Assembly: GCA_003242275.1 (NCBI GenBank)
Contig: QGUX01000019.1
Coordinates: 1-20,559, forward strand
DNA: 20,559 nt
DNA from: Pseudomonadota bacterium
GTDB lineage: Bacteria; Pseudomonadota; Gammaproteobacteria; Steroidobacterales; Steroidobacteraceae
Direction: 5' to 3'
Numbering within the stretch: the first letter of the stretch is position 1; the number at the start of each line of letters is the position of its first letter. Below are positions 1-7,958 of the stretch, one piece after another. A model generated the notes under the pieces. It was not told where the DNA came from and did no database searches. It worked only from the letters and a program-made list of their open reading frames with translations. The translations under genes and the position numbers were made by a program.

Positions 1-1
1 C

Positions 2-1354
2 GGCTACACCGGCGTGGCCTCGGCCCGCACCCAGCCCACGCTGGCCGGCGGCCGCCTGTTCGTCGGCAGCGAGAGCGGCGAGGTGCACGCGCTGGATCCT
101 TCCACCGGCTGCACGCACTGGAGCTTCAAGGCCGCCGCCGGCGTACGCACCGCGCCTTCGGTGGCGCCCTATCGCGCCAATGGCCGGAGTGGCCTTGCCG
201 TGGTGTTCGGCGACCAGCGCGCCACGCTGTACGCGCTCGACGCCAACAGCGGCGAGACGCTGTGGACGCTGAAGATCGACGACCACCCGTCGGCCGGCAT
301 CACCGGCTCGCCGGCCATCCATGACGGCCGCGTGTTCGTCGGCGTGCAGGGCCTGGGCGAGGAAGGCCGCGGCGCCACCAACAACAATCCCTGCTGCACC
401 TTCCGGGGCAGCCTCTCGGCGGTGGACATCAACACCGGCAAGCTGCTGTGGAAGACCTGGACCATCGACGAGCCGAAGCCGCGCGCGAAGAATGCCGCCG
501 GCGTGCAGATGTACGGCCCGGCCGGCGGCGCCATCTGGTCCGCGCCGTCGATCGACGTGAAGCGCGGCCTGGTCTACGCCGCCACCGGCAATGGCTATGC
601 GGATCCGCCGCAGCCCATGACCGACGCCGTCATCGCCTTCGACCAGAAGACCGGCAAGGTGGTGTGGCACAACCAGGTGCTGCCCGGCGACCAGTGGGCC
701 ATGGGCTGCCAGCCGGAGAACCCGGACAATCCCGGCTGCCCGCGCGTGATGGGCCCGGACTACGACTTCTCCGCCACGCCCATCCTCACCAATGACGGCC
801 GTCGCGACCTGGTCGTGGTGCCGCAGAAATCCGGCATCGCCTTCGCCTTCGACCCGGACGACGGCGGCAAGCTGGTGTGGAAGACGCAGTTCGGCCCGCC
901 CAGCGGCCTGGGCGGCCAGTGGGGCGGCGCGTCCGACGGAAAGAACTTCTACACCGGCACCAACGGCTTCCACACCACGCCCGGCGGCATGACCGCCATC
1001 TCGCTGGCCACCGGCGAGGTCGCCTGGCAGGCGCCGCCGCAGCCGCTGGCCTGCGGCCAGCAGCGGCAGGGCTGCGGCGCCGGCCAGGGCGCCGCGGTCA
1101 CCGCCATTCCGGGTGCGGTGTTCAGCGGCTCGCACGATGGCGCGCTGCGTGCCTACTCCACCACCGACGGCAAGGTGATCTGGCAGTTCGACACCAACCG
1201 CGAGTTCGAGACCGTCAATGGCGTGAAGGCCAATGGCGCCAGCATGGATGGCCCCGGGCCCATCGTCGCCGGCGGCATGCTGTTCGTGAACTCGGGCTAC
1301 GGCGGACTGGTCGGCCGTCCCGGCAACGTGCTGCTGGCGTTCGCGCTGGAGTGA
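2..1354 (+). CDS. PQQ-type beta-propeller dehydrogenase (polyvinyl-alcohol-dehydrogenase-like), 5'-truncated by window edge
   Basis: The frame is open to the left edge, so the N-terminus is missing; the first in-window GTG at 14 is not the real start. The 450 visible residues carry repeated blades of the PQQ propeller type: a GS-SGEV-ALD-TG pattern near the start, then LYALDANSGETLW, LSAVDINTGKLLW, VIAFDQKTGKVVW, FAFDPDDGGKLVW, MTAISLATGEVAW and LRAYSTTDGKVIW. A vicinal Cys pair (NNNPCC) and two further Cys near WAMGC resemble polyvinyl-alcohol and related PQQ alcohol dehydrogenases. Known members are periplasmic quinoproteins that oxidise alcohols and pass electrons to a cytochrome c. Any signal peptide or heme domain would lie outside the window. 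It ends at a TGA shortly before a strong hairpin terminator. The substrate cannot be read from the sequence; a non-enzymatic propeller is possible. Confidence 0.85.
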   Translation, partial: GYTGVASARTQPTLAGGRLFVGSESGEVHALDPSTGCTHWSFKAAAGVRTAPSVAPYRANGRSGLAVVFGDQRATLYALDANSGETLWTLKIDDHPSAGITGSPAIHDGRVFVGVQGLGEEGRGATNNNPCCTFRGSLSAVDINTGKLLWKTWTIDEPKPRAKNAAGVQMYGPAGGAIWSAPSIDVKRGLVYAATGNGYADPPQPMTDAVIAFDQKTGKVVWHNQVLPGDQWAMGCQPENPDNPGCPRVMGPDYDFSATPILTNDGRRDLVVVPQKSGIAFAFDPDDGGKLVWKTQFGPPSGLGGQWGGASDGKNFYTGTNGFHTTPGGMTAISLATGEVAWQAPPQPLACGQQRQGCGAGQGAAVTAIPGAVFSGSHDGALRAYSTTDGKVIWQFDTNREFETVNGVKANGASMDGPGPIVAGGMLFVNSGYGGLVGRPGNVLLAFALE

Positions 1355-1395
1355 CGCGGCAACAGCCGCCGCACACCGGCGGCGCATGAATGAAG

Positions 1396-1427
1396 AAGGG
1401 CGACCTCCTCGCGGAGGTCGCCCTTTT
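1396..1427. terminator. Bidirectional rho-independent terminator
   Basis: A perfect 13-bp stem (1396-1408 pairing with 1413-1425) closes on a 4-nt TCGC loop. T-rich sequence follows it on the plus strand and A-rich sequence precedes it, so it can work in both directions. It sits between the convergent propeller gene and the Dps gene. Confidence 0.85.
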
Positions 1428-1449
1428 CTTCGCCTTCTGGCGGTGCGGA

Positions 1450-1965
1450 TTACTTCTTCTTGCTGCTGCCGTTGCCCTTGCCGCCGCCCTGCTCCTCCAG
1501 CAGCGAGCGCAGCATCCACGCCGTCTTCTCGTGGATCTGGATGCGCTGCGTGAGCAGGTCGGCCGTGGCCTCGTCGCCGGCCTTCTCCACCCGCGGGAAC
1601 AGCGAGCGCGCCGTGCGCACCACCGCCTCGTGGCCGGCCACCAGCTCGCGGATCATGTCCTCGGCCCTGGGCACGCCGGAGCTCTCCTTGATCGAGGAGA
1701 GCTTCGCGAACTCCGAGTAGGTGCCCGGCGCGAACGCACCCAGCGAGCGGATGCGCTCGGCGACCAGATCGACCGCGGCCCACAGCTCGTTGTACTGCGT
1801 CTCGAACATCAGGTGCAGCGTCTGGAACATCGGGCCGGTGACGTTCCAGTGGAAGTTGTGGGTCTTCAGGTACAGCGTGTAGGTATCGGCCAGCAGGCGG
1901 CCGAGCCCATTGGCGATGTTGACGCGTTCCCGCTCAGGAATGCCGATGTCGATCTGGATGGCCAT
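1450..1965 (-). CDS. dps: Dps-family ferritin-like DNA-binding/iron-storage protein
   Basis: 171 aa, the usual Dps length. The family ferroxidase signature is intact: His39 in HNFHWNV, His51 in the LHLMFE segment, Glu55, then Asp66 and Glu70 in [10 protein letters not shown]. These residues form the dinuclear iron site between subunits of the dodecamer, which oxidises Fe(II) with peroxide and protects DNA. The C-terminus ends in a GSSKKK lysine tail, a plausible DNA-binding extension (inference). The ATG at 1965 has a GGAG eight bases upstream. It lies 12 bp after the stop of the aldo/keto reductase gene on the same strand, so the two are probably co-transcribed, and it ends before a bidirectional terminator. 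No OxyR or Fur site was recognised. Confidence 0.95.
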   Translation of the reverse strand: MAIQIDIGIPERERVNIANGLGRLLADTYTLYLKTHNFHWNVTGPMFQTLHLMFETQYNELWAAVDLVAERIRSLGAFAPGTYSEFAKLSSIKESSGVPRAEDMIRELVAGHEAVVRTARSLFPRVEKAGDEATADLLTQRIQIHEKTAWMLRSLLEEQGGGKGNGSSKKK

Positions 1966-1977
1966 GGTGTCTCCGCT

Positions 1978-2922
1978 TCAGCCCGGGAGGGAATCCCAGA
2001 ATTCCTCCATCTTCTTGCGCTGGGCGGCGTTCGGCAAGCGCCCGCGCGCACCGGCCTGGTTGTCCTCCAGGTGCGCCATCGTGGTGGTGCCCGGGATGGT
2101 CGCGGTGACCGCCGGGTGCGACACGATGTACTTGATGAAGAACTGCGCCCAGGTGCGCGCGTCGAACTCCTGCGCCGCCCACTCCGGCACCGGCACGTTG
2201 GCCACGCGCGGGAAGAAGCTGCGGCCGCGGCCGCCGAAGGGCACGTTGATCAGCACCGCGCACCCCAGCTCCTGCGCCAGCGGCAGCACGCTGTCGGCCG
2301 CGCCGCGGTTGCCGATGGAATAGTCCACCTGCACGAAGTCCGGCCGGTGCCGGCGCATGGCCGCCATGATGCCCTCGTACTGGTTGTCCATGGACGTGCT
2401 CATGCCCACGTAGCGGAACCGGCCCGCCGCCTTGTATTCCTTGATGTGCGGCATCAGCTCGTCCATGCCGTACAGGTTGTGGACCTGCATCAGGTCGATC
2501 CGGTCGACCTGCAGGCGGCTGAACGCGCCGTCGAGCACCGCCTTGGGATTGGAGATGTCGCCGTTCATCGGCGTCTTGGTGGCCAGGAAGAACTGGTCGC
2601 GGTTGCCGATCTCGGCCAGCAGGCCGCCGATCATGACCTCGGAACCGCGGTACCCGAACGCCGTGTCGATGACCTTGCCGCCCAGCTTCGGCATCTCGGT
2701 GAGCACGCGCTTGAGCTCGGCGCGGTCGGAATCGCCATAGGCATTGGTGCCGGTGCCCACCACCGGCAGCCGCTCGCCGCTGGAGGGAATGGGACGGGTG
2801 ATCAGCTCCCCCTGGGATGCTGCCGCGGCAAGTGCCGGACCCGCGGTCATCGCCACGCTCGCCGCAACGCCCGCCTGGATGACCTGCCGCCGCGAAAACT
2901 CCTTGTCGCCGATGCCTTTCAT
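1978..2922 (-). CDS. Tat-exported aldo/keto reductase
   Basis: 314 aa. The chosen ATG at 2922 is preceded by GGGGAG five bases upstream and opens with a twin-arginine signal (EFSRRQVIQAG, then a hydrophobic stretch ending ALA), so export as a folded protein to the periplasm is expected. The frame is open further upstream, but that part is not coding-like. The aldo/keto reductase catalytic tetrad is visible: Asp in KVIDTAFGY, Tyr in the same segment, Lys in LATK, and His in LMQVHNLYG. A conserved C-terminal IPGT segment also fits the barrel. The family reduces carbonyls with NAD(P)H; the substrate is unknown. A 12-bp gap to the following dps gene suggests an operon, perhaps for oxidative or carbonyl stress (inference). 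Confidence 0.9.
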   Translation of the reverse strand: MKGIGDKEFSRRQVIQAGVAASVAMTAGPALAAAASQGELITRPIPSSGERLPVVGTGTNAYGDSDRAELKRVLTEMPKLGGKVIDTAFGYRGSEVMIGGLLAEIGNRDQFFLATKTPMNGDISNPKAVLDGAFSRLQVDRIDLMQVHNLYGMDELMPHIKEYKAAGRFRYVGMSTSMDNQYEGIMAAMRRHRPDFVQVDYSIGNRGAADSVLPLAQELGCAVLINVPFGGRGRSFFPRVANVPVPEWAAQEFDARTWAQFFIKYIVSHPAVTATIPGTTTMAHLEDNQAGARGRLPNAAQRKKMEEFWDSLPG

Positions 2923-3013
2923 GCTGCTCCCCTGTGTCAATGGCGAAGAATGGCTTGAGGTGGACTGTGCGGGGCACGTCGAAGTTCCGTCAAGAACGCG
3001 CCGGCTCGCGTCC

Positions 3014-4210
3014 TCAGCGCTGCTCCGGCAGCGGCTGGTCCACGGGCCAGAGCAGCCAGAACCGTCCCTCGGCCCGCATGCGACCCGCGGCCTCACCCGC
3101 CTCCGGCCCCATCCCCCAGAAGAAATCCGCCCTCAGCGCACCGCGGATCGCGCCTCCGGTGTCCTGCGCAAGCATCAGCCGCGCCAGTGGCGAACCGTCC
3201 AGCGGATGCGTGGTGGACAGGTACAACGGCGCGCCCAGCGGCAGCAGCCGCGGGTCGATGGCGAGCGACCGCCCGGCCGTCAGCGGCACGCCCATGGCGC
3301 CCTGCGGACCCAGGGAGGGATCGCCCAGTGGCAGCTCGCGGAAGAACACCACGCTGGGGTTGTAGTTGAACACCTCGGCCTGGCGCTGCGGGTTGGCCTG
3401 GAGCCACTGCCGCAGCGCCGGCACGTTCACCTGCTCCAGCGTCATCTCGCCCTGGTCGACGAGGTAGCGGCCGATGGCGCGGTAGGGGTGGCCGTTGACG
3501 TCGGCGAAGGCCAGGCGGATCACCGTGCCGTCGGTAAGCCGCACGCGACCCGAACCCTGGATCTGCAGGAAGAACGCGTCGATGGCGCTGTCCACCCAGA
3601 CGATTTCCTTGCCGGCCAGCAGGCGGCCGTCGGCCAGCTGCGCCCGGTCCGGATAGGGTGTGACGCGCCGGCCCTGCAGGCGGCCGCGCACGCGCTCGCC
3701 GCGCAGCGCCGGGTACAGCTCGCCCAGCTCCACGGTCACGAGGTCGTCGGGCACGGCGTAGAGCGGCCACTGGTAGGCCCCGCCGCGGGTGCGCGAACCC
3801 TGCAGCACGGGTTCGTAGTAGCCGGTCACGAGGCCGGCATCCTGCCGCTCGCCCGGCCCGTCGGGCCGCTGCAGCACCAGCATCCAGGGCCTGAGCCGCG
3901 ATTCCAGCAGCCACCGCTGCGCCGCCGCGTCCGCGGCGTCGATTGCCCGCGCCTCGGCACAGAAGCCGGCCCAGGCCGCCGGCATGCGGGGACTGTTGCA
4001 GCTCGCCAGCAGCGCCGGCCACGCCGCGCGCGTGTCGTCCAGTGGCCAGCCCGGCAGGGCCTGCCAGTCGGCCGGCAGGAAGCGCAGCACCGGCGGCGCC
4101 GGTTCAGGCGGCGTTCCCGGCTCCGGAGCAACGCGGGTGGTGGTGCAGGCCGGGGCCAGCAGCGCCGCCAGCAGGGCGGACACCGCGGCCATTCGCATCG
4201 CCCGGCGCAT
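3014..4210 (-). CDS. mltA: Membrane-bound lytic murein transglycosylase A
   Basis: 398 aa. The MltA domain occupies the middle (GLVTGYYEP, QIQGSGRVRL, FADVNGHPYRAIGRYL) and a C-terminal 3D domain carries the catalytic Asp350 in AQDTGGAIRG. The family cleaves the MurNAc-GlcNAc bond of peptidoglycan with formation of 1,6-anhydromuramic acid. The N-terminus is a lipoprotein-type signal: a short Arg-containing stretch, a hydrophobic Ala/Leu core, and a Cys after LLAPA, so an outer-membrane lipoprotein is likely, although Ala at -3 is a weak lipobox. The start at 4210 lies 4 bp after the stop of the GST gene; ATGs at 4198 and 4192 are in frame and also possible, since no clear ribosome-binding site decides between them. 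Translation is probably coupled to the GST gene. Confidence 0.93.
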   Translation of the reverse strand: MRRAMRMAAVSALLAALLAPACTTTRVAPEPGTPPEPAPPVLRFLPADWQALPGWPLDDTRAAWPALLASCNSPRMPAAWAGFCAEARAIDAADAAAQRWLLESRLRPWMLVLQRPDGPGERQDAGLVTGYYEPVLQGSRTRGGAYQWPLYAVPDDLVTVELGELYPALRGERVRGRLQGRRVTPYPDRAQLADGRLLAGKEIVWVDSAIDAFFLQIQGSGRVRLTDGTVIRLAFADVNGHPYRAIGRYLVDQGEMTLEQVNVPALRQWLQANPQRQAEVFNYNPSVVFFRELPLGDPSLGPQGAMGVPLTAGRSLAIDPRLLPLGAPLYLSTTHPLDGSPLARLMLAQDTGGAIRGALRADFFWGMGPEAGEAAGRMRAEGRFWLLWPVDQPLPEQR

Positions 4211-4214
4211 GGAC

Positions 4215-4904
4215 TCAGGTGTGCGTCGCGCGCATGTCCTGCACGATGTCGCCGTGGCCGCGGATCTCTTCCTCGTGCGCTGCGTCGCGGAAGGTCTCGG
4301 CGATGCCGGCCTCGATCCACTCGCGCACGGCCGGCTGCGCCAGCAGGCGCTCCACGTAGGACATCGCGTCGCGCGGCAGGTGCAGGCCATAGGTCTGCAC
4401 CCGCGCAGCCACCGGGGCGAAGAACGCATCCACGGCCGTGAAGGCGCGCCCGGCCAGGAAGGGCCCGCCGTGGCGCATGAACCCGTCGCCCCACAGTTCG
4501 GTGAGGCGGCGCAGGTCCGCGAGCAGTTCATCCGACAGGTGGTGCAGCCGCACGCGCACGCCCACGCTCATCGAGCACTGGGTGCGCAGGTCGGCAAAGC
4601 CGCTGTGCATCTCCGCGGCCGCCGATCGCGCCCAGGCGCGGGCGCGCGCATCGGCCGGCCACACCTCCTCGTGGCGCTCGGCCAGGTATTCCACGATGGC
4701 CAGCGAGTCCCACACCTTCACGTCACCGTCCACCAGCACCGGCACGCGCCCGCTCGGCGAGAAGCGCTTGAAGCTGCCCTCGCCGTGGTTCAGGTGGAAG
4801 GGTTTCAGGTGCTCGCGGAAGGGGATGCCCAGGGCGCGCATCAGCACCCAGGGACGCATGGACCAGGACGAGTAGTTCTTGTTGCCGATGAAGAGCTCGT
4901 ACAT
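4215..4904 (-). CDS. Glutathione S-transferase family protein
   Basis: 229 aa. An N-terminal thioredoxin-like GST domain is clear: MYELFIGNKNYSSWSMRPW at the start, the GRVPVLVDGDVKVWDSLAI segment with cis-Pro and the glutathione-binding D-S pair, then YLAERH. An all-helical C-terminal domain follows (about residues 85-215). This subgroup has Ser/Tyr/Asn near the N-terminus rather than a catalytic Cys. It probably conjugates or isomerises small electrophiles with glutathione; the substrate is unknown. I chose the ATG at 4904 because the family starts at MYEL; a GTG nine bases upstream is in frame. No ribosome-binding site precedes it, and a TATAGT box ends seven bases upstream, so a leaderless message is possible. 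The stop is 4 bp before mltA. Confidence 0.9.
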   Translation of the reverse strand: MYELFIGNKNYSSWSMRPWVLMRALGIPFREHLKPFHLNHGEGSFKRFSPSGRVPVLVDGDVKVWDSLAIVEYLAERHEEVWPADARARAWARSAAAEMHSGFADLRTQCSMSVGVRVRLHHLSDELLADLRRLTELWGDGFMRHGGPFLAGRAFTAVDAFFAPVAARVQTYGLHLPRDAMSYVERLLAQPAVREWIEAGIAETFRDAAHEEEIRGHGDIVQDMRATHT

Positions 4905-4949
4905 GCTGGCCACTATAATCCACGCCCGGCGACAGGAAAGGGGGATTCA
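4905..4949. promoter_or_regulatory. Shared promoter region between divergent GST and SnoaL-like genes
   Basis: The 45-bp gap between the two start codons contains TATAAT at 4914-4919 on the plus strand and TATAGT at 4912-4917 on the minus strand, in otherwise GC-rich DNA. No good -35 box was found for either direction. A strong Shine-Dalgarno sequence (AGGAAAGGGGG, 4935-4944) serves the plus-strand gene only. Confidence 0.5.
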
Positions 4950-5348
4950 ATGACCGCCAGCAGCGACACCGCGCGCCTCGAGGCCAACAAGAAGCTGGTG
5001 CTCGAGTTCTACGACGCCATGATCGGCCGCAAGGATTTCGAGGCCGGCCGCAAGTACATGGGGGACACCTACACGCAGCATGCTCCCTATGCCGAGGACG
5101 GCCACGAGGGACTGCGCAAGTTCATCGAGTGGTTCCGCAACAATTTCCCCAACCACCGTTACGAGATCAAGCGCGTGATCGCCGAGGGCGACTACGTGAT
5201 GCTGCACGTGCACGGCATGGGCGGGCCGAACCCCCATGGCGAGGCCGTGGTCGACATCTTCCGCATCGAGAACGGCAAGGTGGTCGAGCACTGGGACATC
5301 ATCCAGCCCATCCCGGAGAAGTTCGACAATCCCAACGGGATGTTCTGA
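4950..5348 (+). CDS. SnoaL-like (NTF2-fold) protein
   Basis: 132 aa, the length of a single SnoaL-like domain. An N-terminal helix pair (NKKLVLEFYDAMIGRKDFEAG) is followed by the typical YTQHAPYAEDGHEGLRKF segment and a beta sheet ending in VVDIFRIENGKVVEHWDII, a very characteristic SnoaL-like C-terminal strand. Members include polyketide cyclases and isomerases and many proteins of unknown function; no specific reaction can be assigned. The ATG at 4950 has an excellent purine-rich ribosome-binding site five bases upstream. The gene is divergent from the GST gene and converges on the lipoprotein gene with only 9 bp between stops, with no terminator visible in the gap. Confidence 0.9.
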   Translation: MTASSDTARLEANKKLVLEFYDAMIGRKDFEAGRKYMGDTYTQHAPYAEDGHEGLRKFIEWFRNNFPNHRYEIKRVIAEGDYVMLHVHGMGGPNPHGEAVVDIFRIENGKVVEHWDIIQPIPEKFDNPNGMF

Positions 5349-5357
5349 AGCGGCCGC

Positions 5358-5849
5358 TCAGGGCGCCGGGGGTTCCACCAGCGTGGCGTGACGCGCGGCG
5401 AGGCGCCAGCCCCCGTCCCGGCGCTCCCAGATCTGGGTGACGCGGCGCAGCTGCTTCTGCCCGGCGCGCTCGCCGCCGAAGGTCACGTCCTCGGTACCCG
5501 AGGTCACCACCACGTCGCCGAACACGCGCACCCAGTCGGTGGTGTAGGACGCCTCGCTGTAGGGTGGATTGCCGCCGGCCAGCAGGCCCAGCAGCTCTTC
5601 CCGGTCGACGATGCCGCCCACGGGGCTGACCATGCGGAAGTCCGGCGAGAACACCTGCAGCAGGGCCTCGCGGTCGCCCGACAGCGCGATCTCGACCTGG
5701 CGCTGCTCCAGTTCCCGGATCTCGCGTTCGCGGGCTGCGGCATCCGCGGCCATGGCGTCGGTGCCTGCATCCGTACCCGCGCCAGGCTTGCAGGCAGAGG
5801 CCAGCAGCGCGGCACACACGGCCACCACCGGCAGCAACAGGCGTTTCAT
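5358..5849 (-). CDS. DUF4440/SnoaL-like lipoprotein
   Basis: 163 aa. It starts with a lipoprotein signal (MKRLLLPVV, hydrophobic core, then LLASAC), so it is probably anchored in the cell envelope. The mature part is a single NTF2-fold domain of the DUF4440 type: a helical start ([32 protein letters not shown]), [15 protein letters not shown], then strands ending in [20 protein letters not shown], the standard end of this family. Function is unknown. The ATG at 5849 has GGAGG six bases upstream. It follows the Mpo1-like gene by 14 bp on the same strand, so co-transcription is likely. Confidence 0.88.
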
Positions 5850-5863
5850 TCTTGTCCTCCGTC

Positions 5864-6166
5864 TCAGATGCGGCCGGTGACCTTCATCATCCACCAGCGC
5901 AGGCCGACGAACAGGAAGCGCCAGTCCCGGAAGAACTCGGGCGGCTTGCCCTCGAAGGCATGGCCCACGAACTGCAGCAGCCAACCCACCACGAACAGCA
6001 GCAGCGCCGGCACGCGCAGGTTCACCACGGCGATCGATGCGAGGCCCAGCAGCACCGAGAACACGATCATCGGGATGCCCACCGCGTGGCATGCCCGGTT
6101 CACAGGATGCTGGTGACTGCGCTCGTAGCGGGCGATCCACTCGTCGCGCGTGAGTACCCGCGTCAT
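5864..6166 (-). CDS. Mpo1-like (DUF962) membrane protein
   Basis: 100 aa with the DUF962 pattern: an N-terminal [19 protein letters not shown] segment with conserved His residues, two hydrophobic membrane spans (about residues 30-50 and 52-70), [11 protein letters not shown], and a C-terminal [11 protein letters not shown] segment. The yeast member Mpo1 is an iron-dependent dioxygenase that shortens 2-hydroxy fatty acids; the His residues seen here match its metal-binding type, but activity in this bacterium is inference. The ATG at 6166 has a purine-rich AGGGGGAAGAG directly upstream. The frame is open far upstream, but that part is not coding-like. Confidence 0.88.
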
Positions 6167-6338
6167 CTCTTCCCCCTGCGCCCGATGCACCAATGCAGGG
6201 CGCGCCCCCGTCGGGAGCTGTTCTACAGAAGCCCGCAGGGCGAAGCAAGTACGGGAGACCACGGGGGTCCGAAGCATCACTTGTCGCGCAGCGCAGACAG
6301 CAGCGCCGGTGGCGATGTCCGCCGATGGCGGCCGCGCT

Positions 6339-6755
6339 TCAGGACGCGAAGGCCTTCGCCGCGGCGGCGAGTTTCGCCAGCGTGCCGGCCTCGACGCTGA
6401 GGCGGTGGTTCGCGGACCAGTCGAAGCCACTGCGCGCATCGGCCCTGAGCCGCACCTCGAAGCGCACCGTGCGCTGCATGTCGTGGGTCGCCACGATCAG
6501 CAGCGTGCCGTCGAGGGATTCGTATGCCCGGGTTTCCGGCCAGCCTTGCTGGTCGTTCGCCAGCGACTGGAAGAAGTCCACGAACGATGCCGGATCGTCA
6601 TCGCCCACGACCAGGCTCACGTGCATGGAGTGACCCTGCAGTTCGGCACGGTAGTCCCAGCCCGGCGATGAAACCGACCTCACCGGCGGTTCGCCCTCCA
6701 GCCGGAGCGTGGCCTCCTGGCCCACCAGTTCGAAGACACGCACGGCCTGTGTCAC
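6339..6755 (-). CDS. DUF6228-like protein
   Basis: 138 aa. The sequence resembles the DUF6228 family as I remember it: a strand-rich protein with a DFFQSLANDQQGWPETRAYESLDG segment, then LLIVATHDMQRTVRFEVRL and a C-terminal helix with EAGTL. The function of the family is not known to me. The frame is open to 6806, but I chose the GTG at 6755. The upstream PhyH gene ends TGA one base before it (TGAGGTG), and AGGAG lies nine bases upstream, whereas a start at 6806 would overlap a well-conserved PhyH C-terminus by 50 bp. The arrangement implies translational coupling. Confidence 0.65.
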   Translation of the reverse strand: MTQAVRVFELVGQEATLRLEGEPPVRSVSSPGWDYRAELQGHSMHVSLVVGDDDPASFVDFFQSLANDQQGWPETRAYESLDGTLLIVATHDMQRTVRFEVRLRADARSGFDWSANHRLSVEAGTLAKLAAAAKAFAS

Positions 6756-6756
6756 C

Positions 6757-7428
6757 TCAAACGGCTCCTGCCCACGCCAGCCCGTGTGGAAGTTCCCGGG
6801 GACCATAAAGATAGTGAAGCACCCTTCGCGGCCGCGGAACAGAGGAACGCGTCGAGGAATGCAGAAGAAGCGGCTTCATGGCCACCACGCCTCCGCGTGC
6901 CGTTGTGCAGACAACCTCGCCATGGGTGTCGCGGTATGCACGCATCTCTTCGGGACGCAGCCGGCCCAGTCGATGCGAGCCCGGCACCACGCGCAGCGGG
7001 CCGCCGTCCTCGGTGACATCATCGAGGTGAAGGCGCACCACCGTCATCCTCGCCACCACCTCTGCCGGCGGCTGCACGAATACGGCGTCCTCCTTCATCG
7101 ACCAACCCTCGAGCTCCGGGCTGGCCACCCGTTCGCGCACCGGAATGGACAGGTCCTGCTGCAGCGGCGCCAGCCAGTTGGCCTGCCCGGGCTTCTCGAA
7201 ATACGTGCACTGCACCGCTACCGAGTCGGACAAGGCAGCGCCCAGGTCGAGCGTATCGCGCAGCGAGGCGGCCAGCTCGGCACACCAGTCCTGCTCCAGC
7301 AGGTTGCGCGTGCCAGCGCCTTCGCAGCGATCCGCCAGGCGCGCCAGGATGGCGCGGCACTGCTGCCCGGAGACCACCCCGGGCAGCACCACGAAGCCGG
7401 TCAGATCCAGGATGGAGGGCGCATCCAT
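6757..7428 (-). CDS. Phytanoyl-CoA dioxygenase (PhyH) family protein with an altered iron site
   Basis: 223 aa, full length for this PhyH subgroup. It has the N-terminal GFVVLPGVVS, a YFEKPGQANWLAPLQQDLSIPV segment, VQPPAEVVARM, the conserved RLHLDDV, GPLRVVPGSHRLGRL, the distal PLLLHSS (His190) and a C-terminal RRVLHYLYGPRELPHGLAW. From memory of the family, the segment at 89-92 is normally W-H-Q-D, giving the HxD iron ligands; here it reads L-Q-Q-D, so the first His is Gln90. Fe(II)/2-oxoglutarate hydroxylation may therefore be lost or changed. His134-Leu-Asp136 is another H-x-D but lies in a conserved structural strand. The ATG at 7428 has only a weak ribosome-binding site. The DUF6228-like gene follows, coupled. 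Confidence 0.85.
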   Translation of the reverse strand: MDAPSILDLTGFVVLPGVVSGQQCRAILARLADRCEGAGTRNLLEQDWCAELAASLRDTLDLGAALSDSVAVQCTYFEKPGQANWLAPLQQDLSIPVRERVASPELEGWSMKEDAVFVQPPAEVVARMTVVRLHLDDVTEDGGPLRVVPGSHRLGRLRPEEMRAYRDTHGEVVCTTARGGVVAMKPLLLHSSTRSSVPRPRRVLHYLYGPRELPHGLAWAGAV

Positions 7429-7556
7429 CGCTCAGGTTGACATCCGTCGATGCCGAAGATCGCGGCGAGCACCGCGACAGGACCACGGGATGCGGATCTT
7501 CTCCCCGGCAGCGGCATCATCGCCGTACCTCTTTCATCTGCCGCGCCGAGAGGCCT

Positions 7557-7958
7557 TCAGCTTGCCCGTTGCCGCACCTGCGGCCAGCTGTGCCCGCAAC
7601 TCCTGCAATGCAGCCTGTCGCGACGGAAGGGCCACGGCAATTGCAGGGCGTGGGTGAGGACAAGCGAAACCTTCCGGCTTGCGGAAGCAGTGGCCACCTC
7701 TGGACTGCCGCAGGCGGGGCATGTGTCAACCGGGGCTGGAAGCGGAGCCTCGACTTCGAGCAGCCCGCGGGCCTCCTTCTCGTGCTCCACCGGAACCTGC
7801 AACCGGATGCCCACGGCCAGGCCCAGCATCCAGTTCGCGGACACGTGGTTGACGCCATGCAGGTGCACCGGAATGCCCGCGGACCTGACCAGGCCCGCCG
7901 CGATGTGCGCCTCGGTCGTATCGGTATAGGTCTGTATGGTCACGAATCCTTCGTCCAC
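7557..7958 (-). CDS. DUF2007-type signal-transduction-like protein with zinc ribbon
   Basis: 133 aa. Residues about 5-70 match the DUF2007 pattern: VTIQTYTDTTEAHIAAGLVRSAGIPVHLHG, then a central LAVGIRLQVPVEHEKEARGLLE. After a short linker there is a Cys4 zinc ribbon (CPACGSPE around residue 80 and CRSCGHSW near the C-terminus). DUF2007 proteins are ACT-like small domains of uncertain role, sometimes called putative signal transducers. The start is a GTG at 7958 with GGAGGGG four bases upstream; no ATG fits. It stands alone between two untranslated gaps. Confidence 0.8.
   Translation of the reverse strand: MDEGFVTIQTYTDTTEAHIAAGLVRSAGIPVHLHGVNHVSANWMLGLAVGIRLQVPVEHEKEARGLLEVEAPLPAPVDTCPACGSPEVATASASRKVSLVLTHALQLPWPFRRDRLHCRSCGHSWPQVRQRAS

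Noticed and set aside
1390..2958. Long plus-strand open frame of 522 codons
   Set aside because: It lies opposite dps and the aldo/keto reductase gene and reads as Arg/His/Ala-rich shadow sequence typical of GC-rich DNA.
2965..2993. TTGACG ... CACAGT as a promoter for the aldo/keto reductase gene
   Set aside because: The -10 is a poor match and nothing else supports it.
2744..5348. Long plus-strand frames of 454-565 codons
   Set aside because: They are antisense to mltA and the GST gene, which have clear family motifs; only the last part (4950-5348) is a real gene.
6167..6338. Upstream extension of the Mpo1-like frame
   Set aside because: The extension lacks family similarity, and the ATG at 6166 has a good ribosome-binding site.
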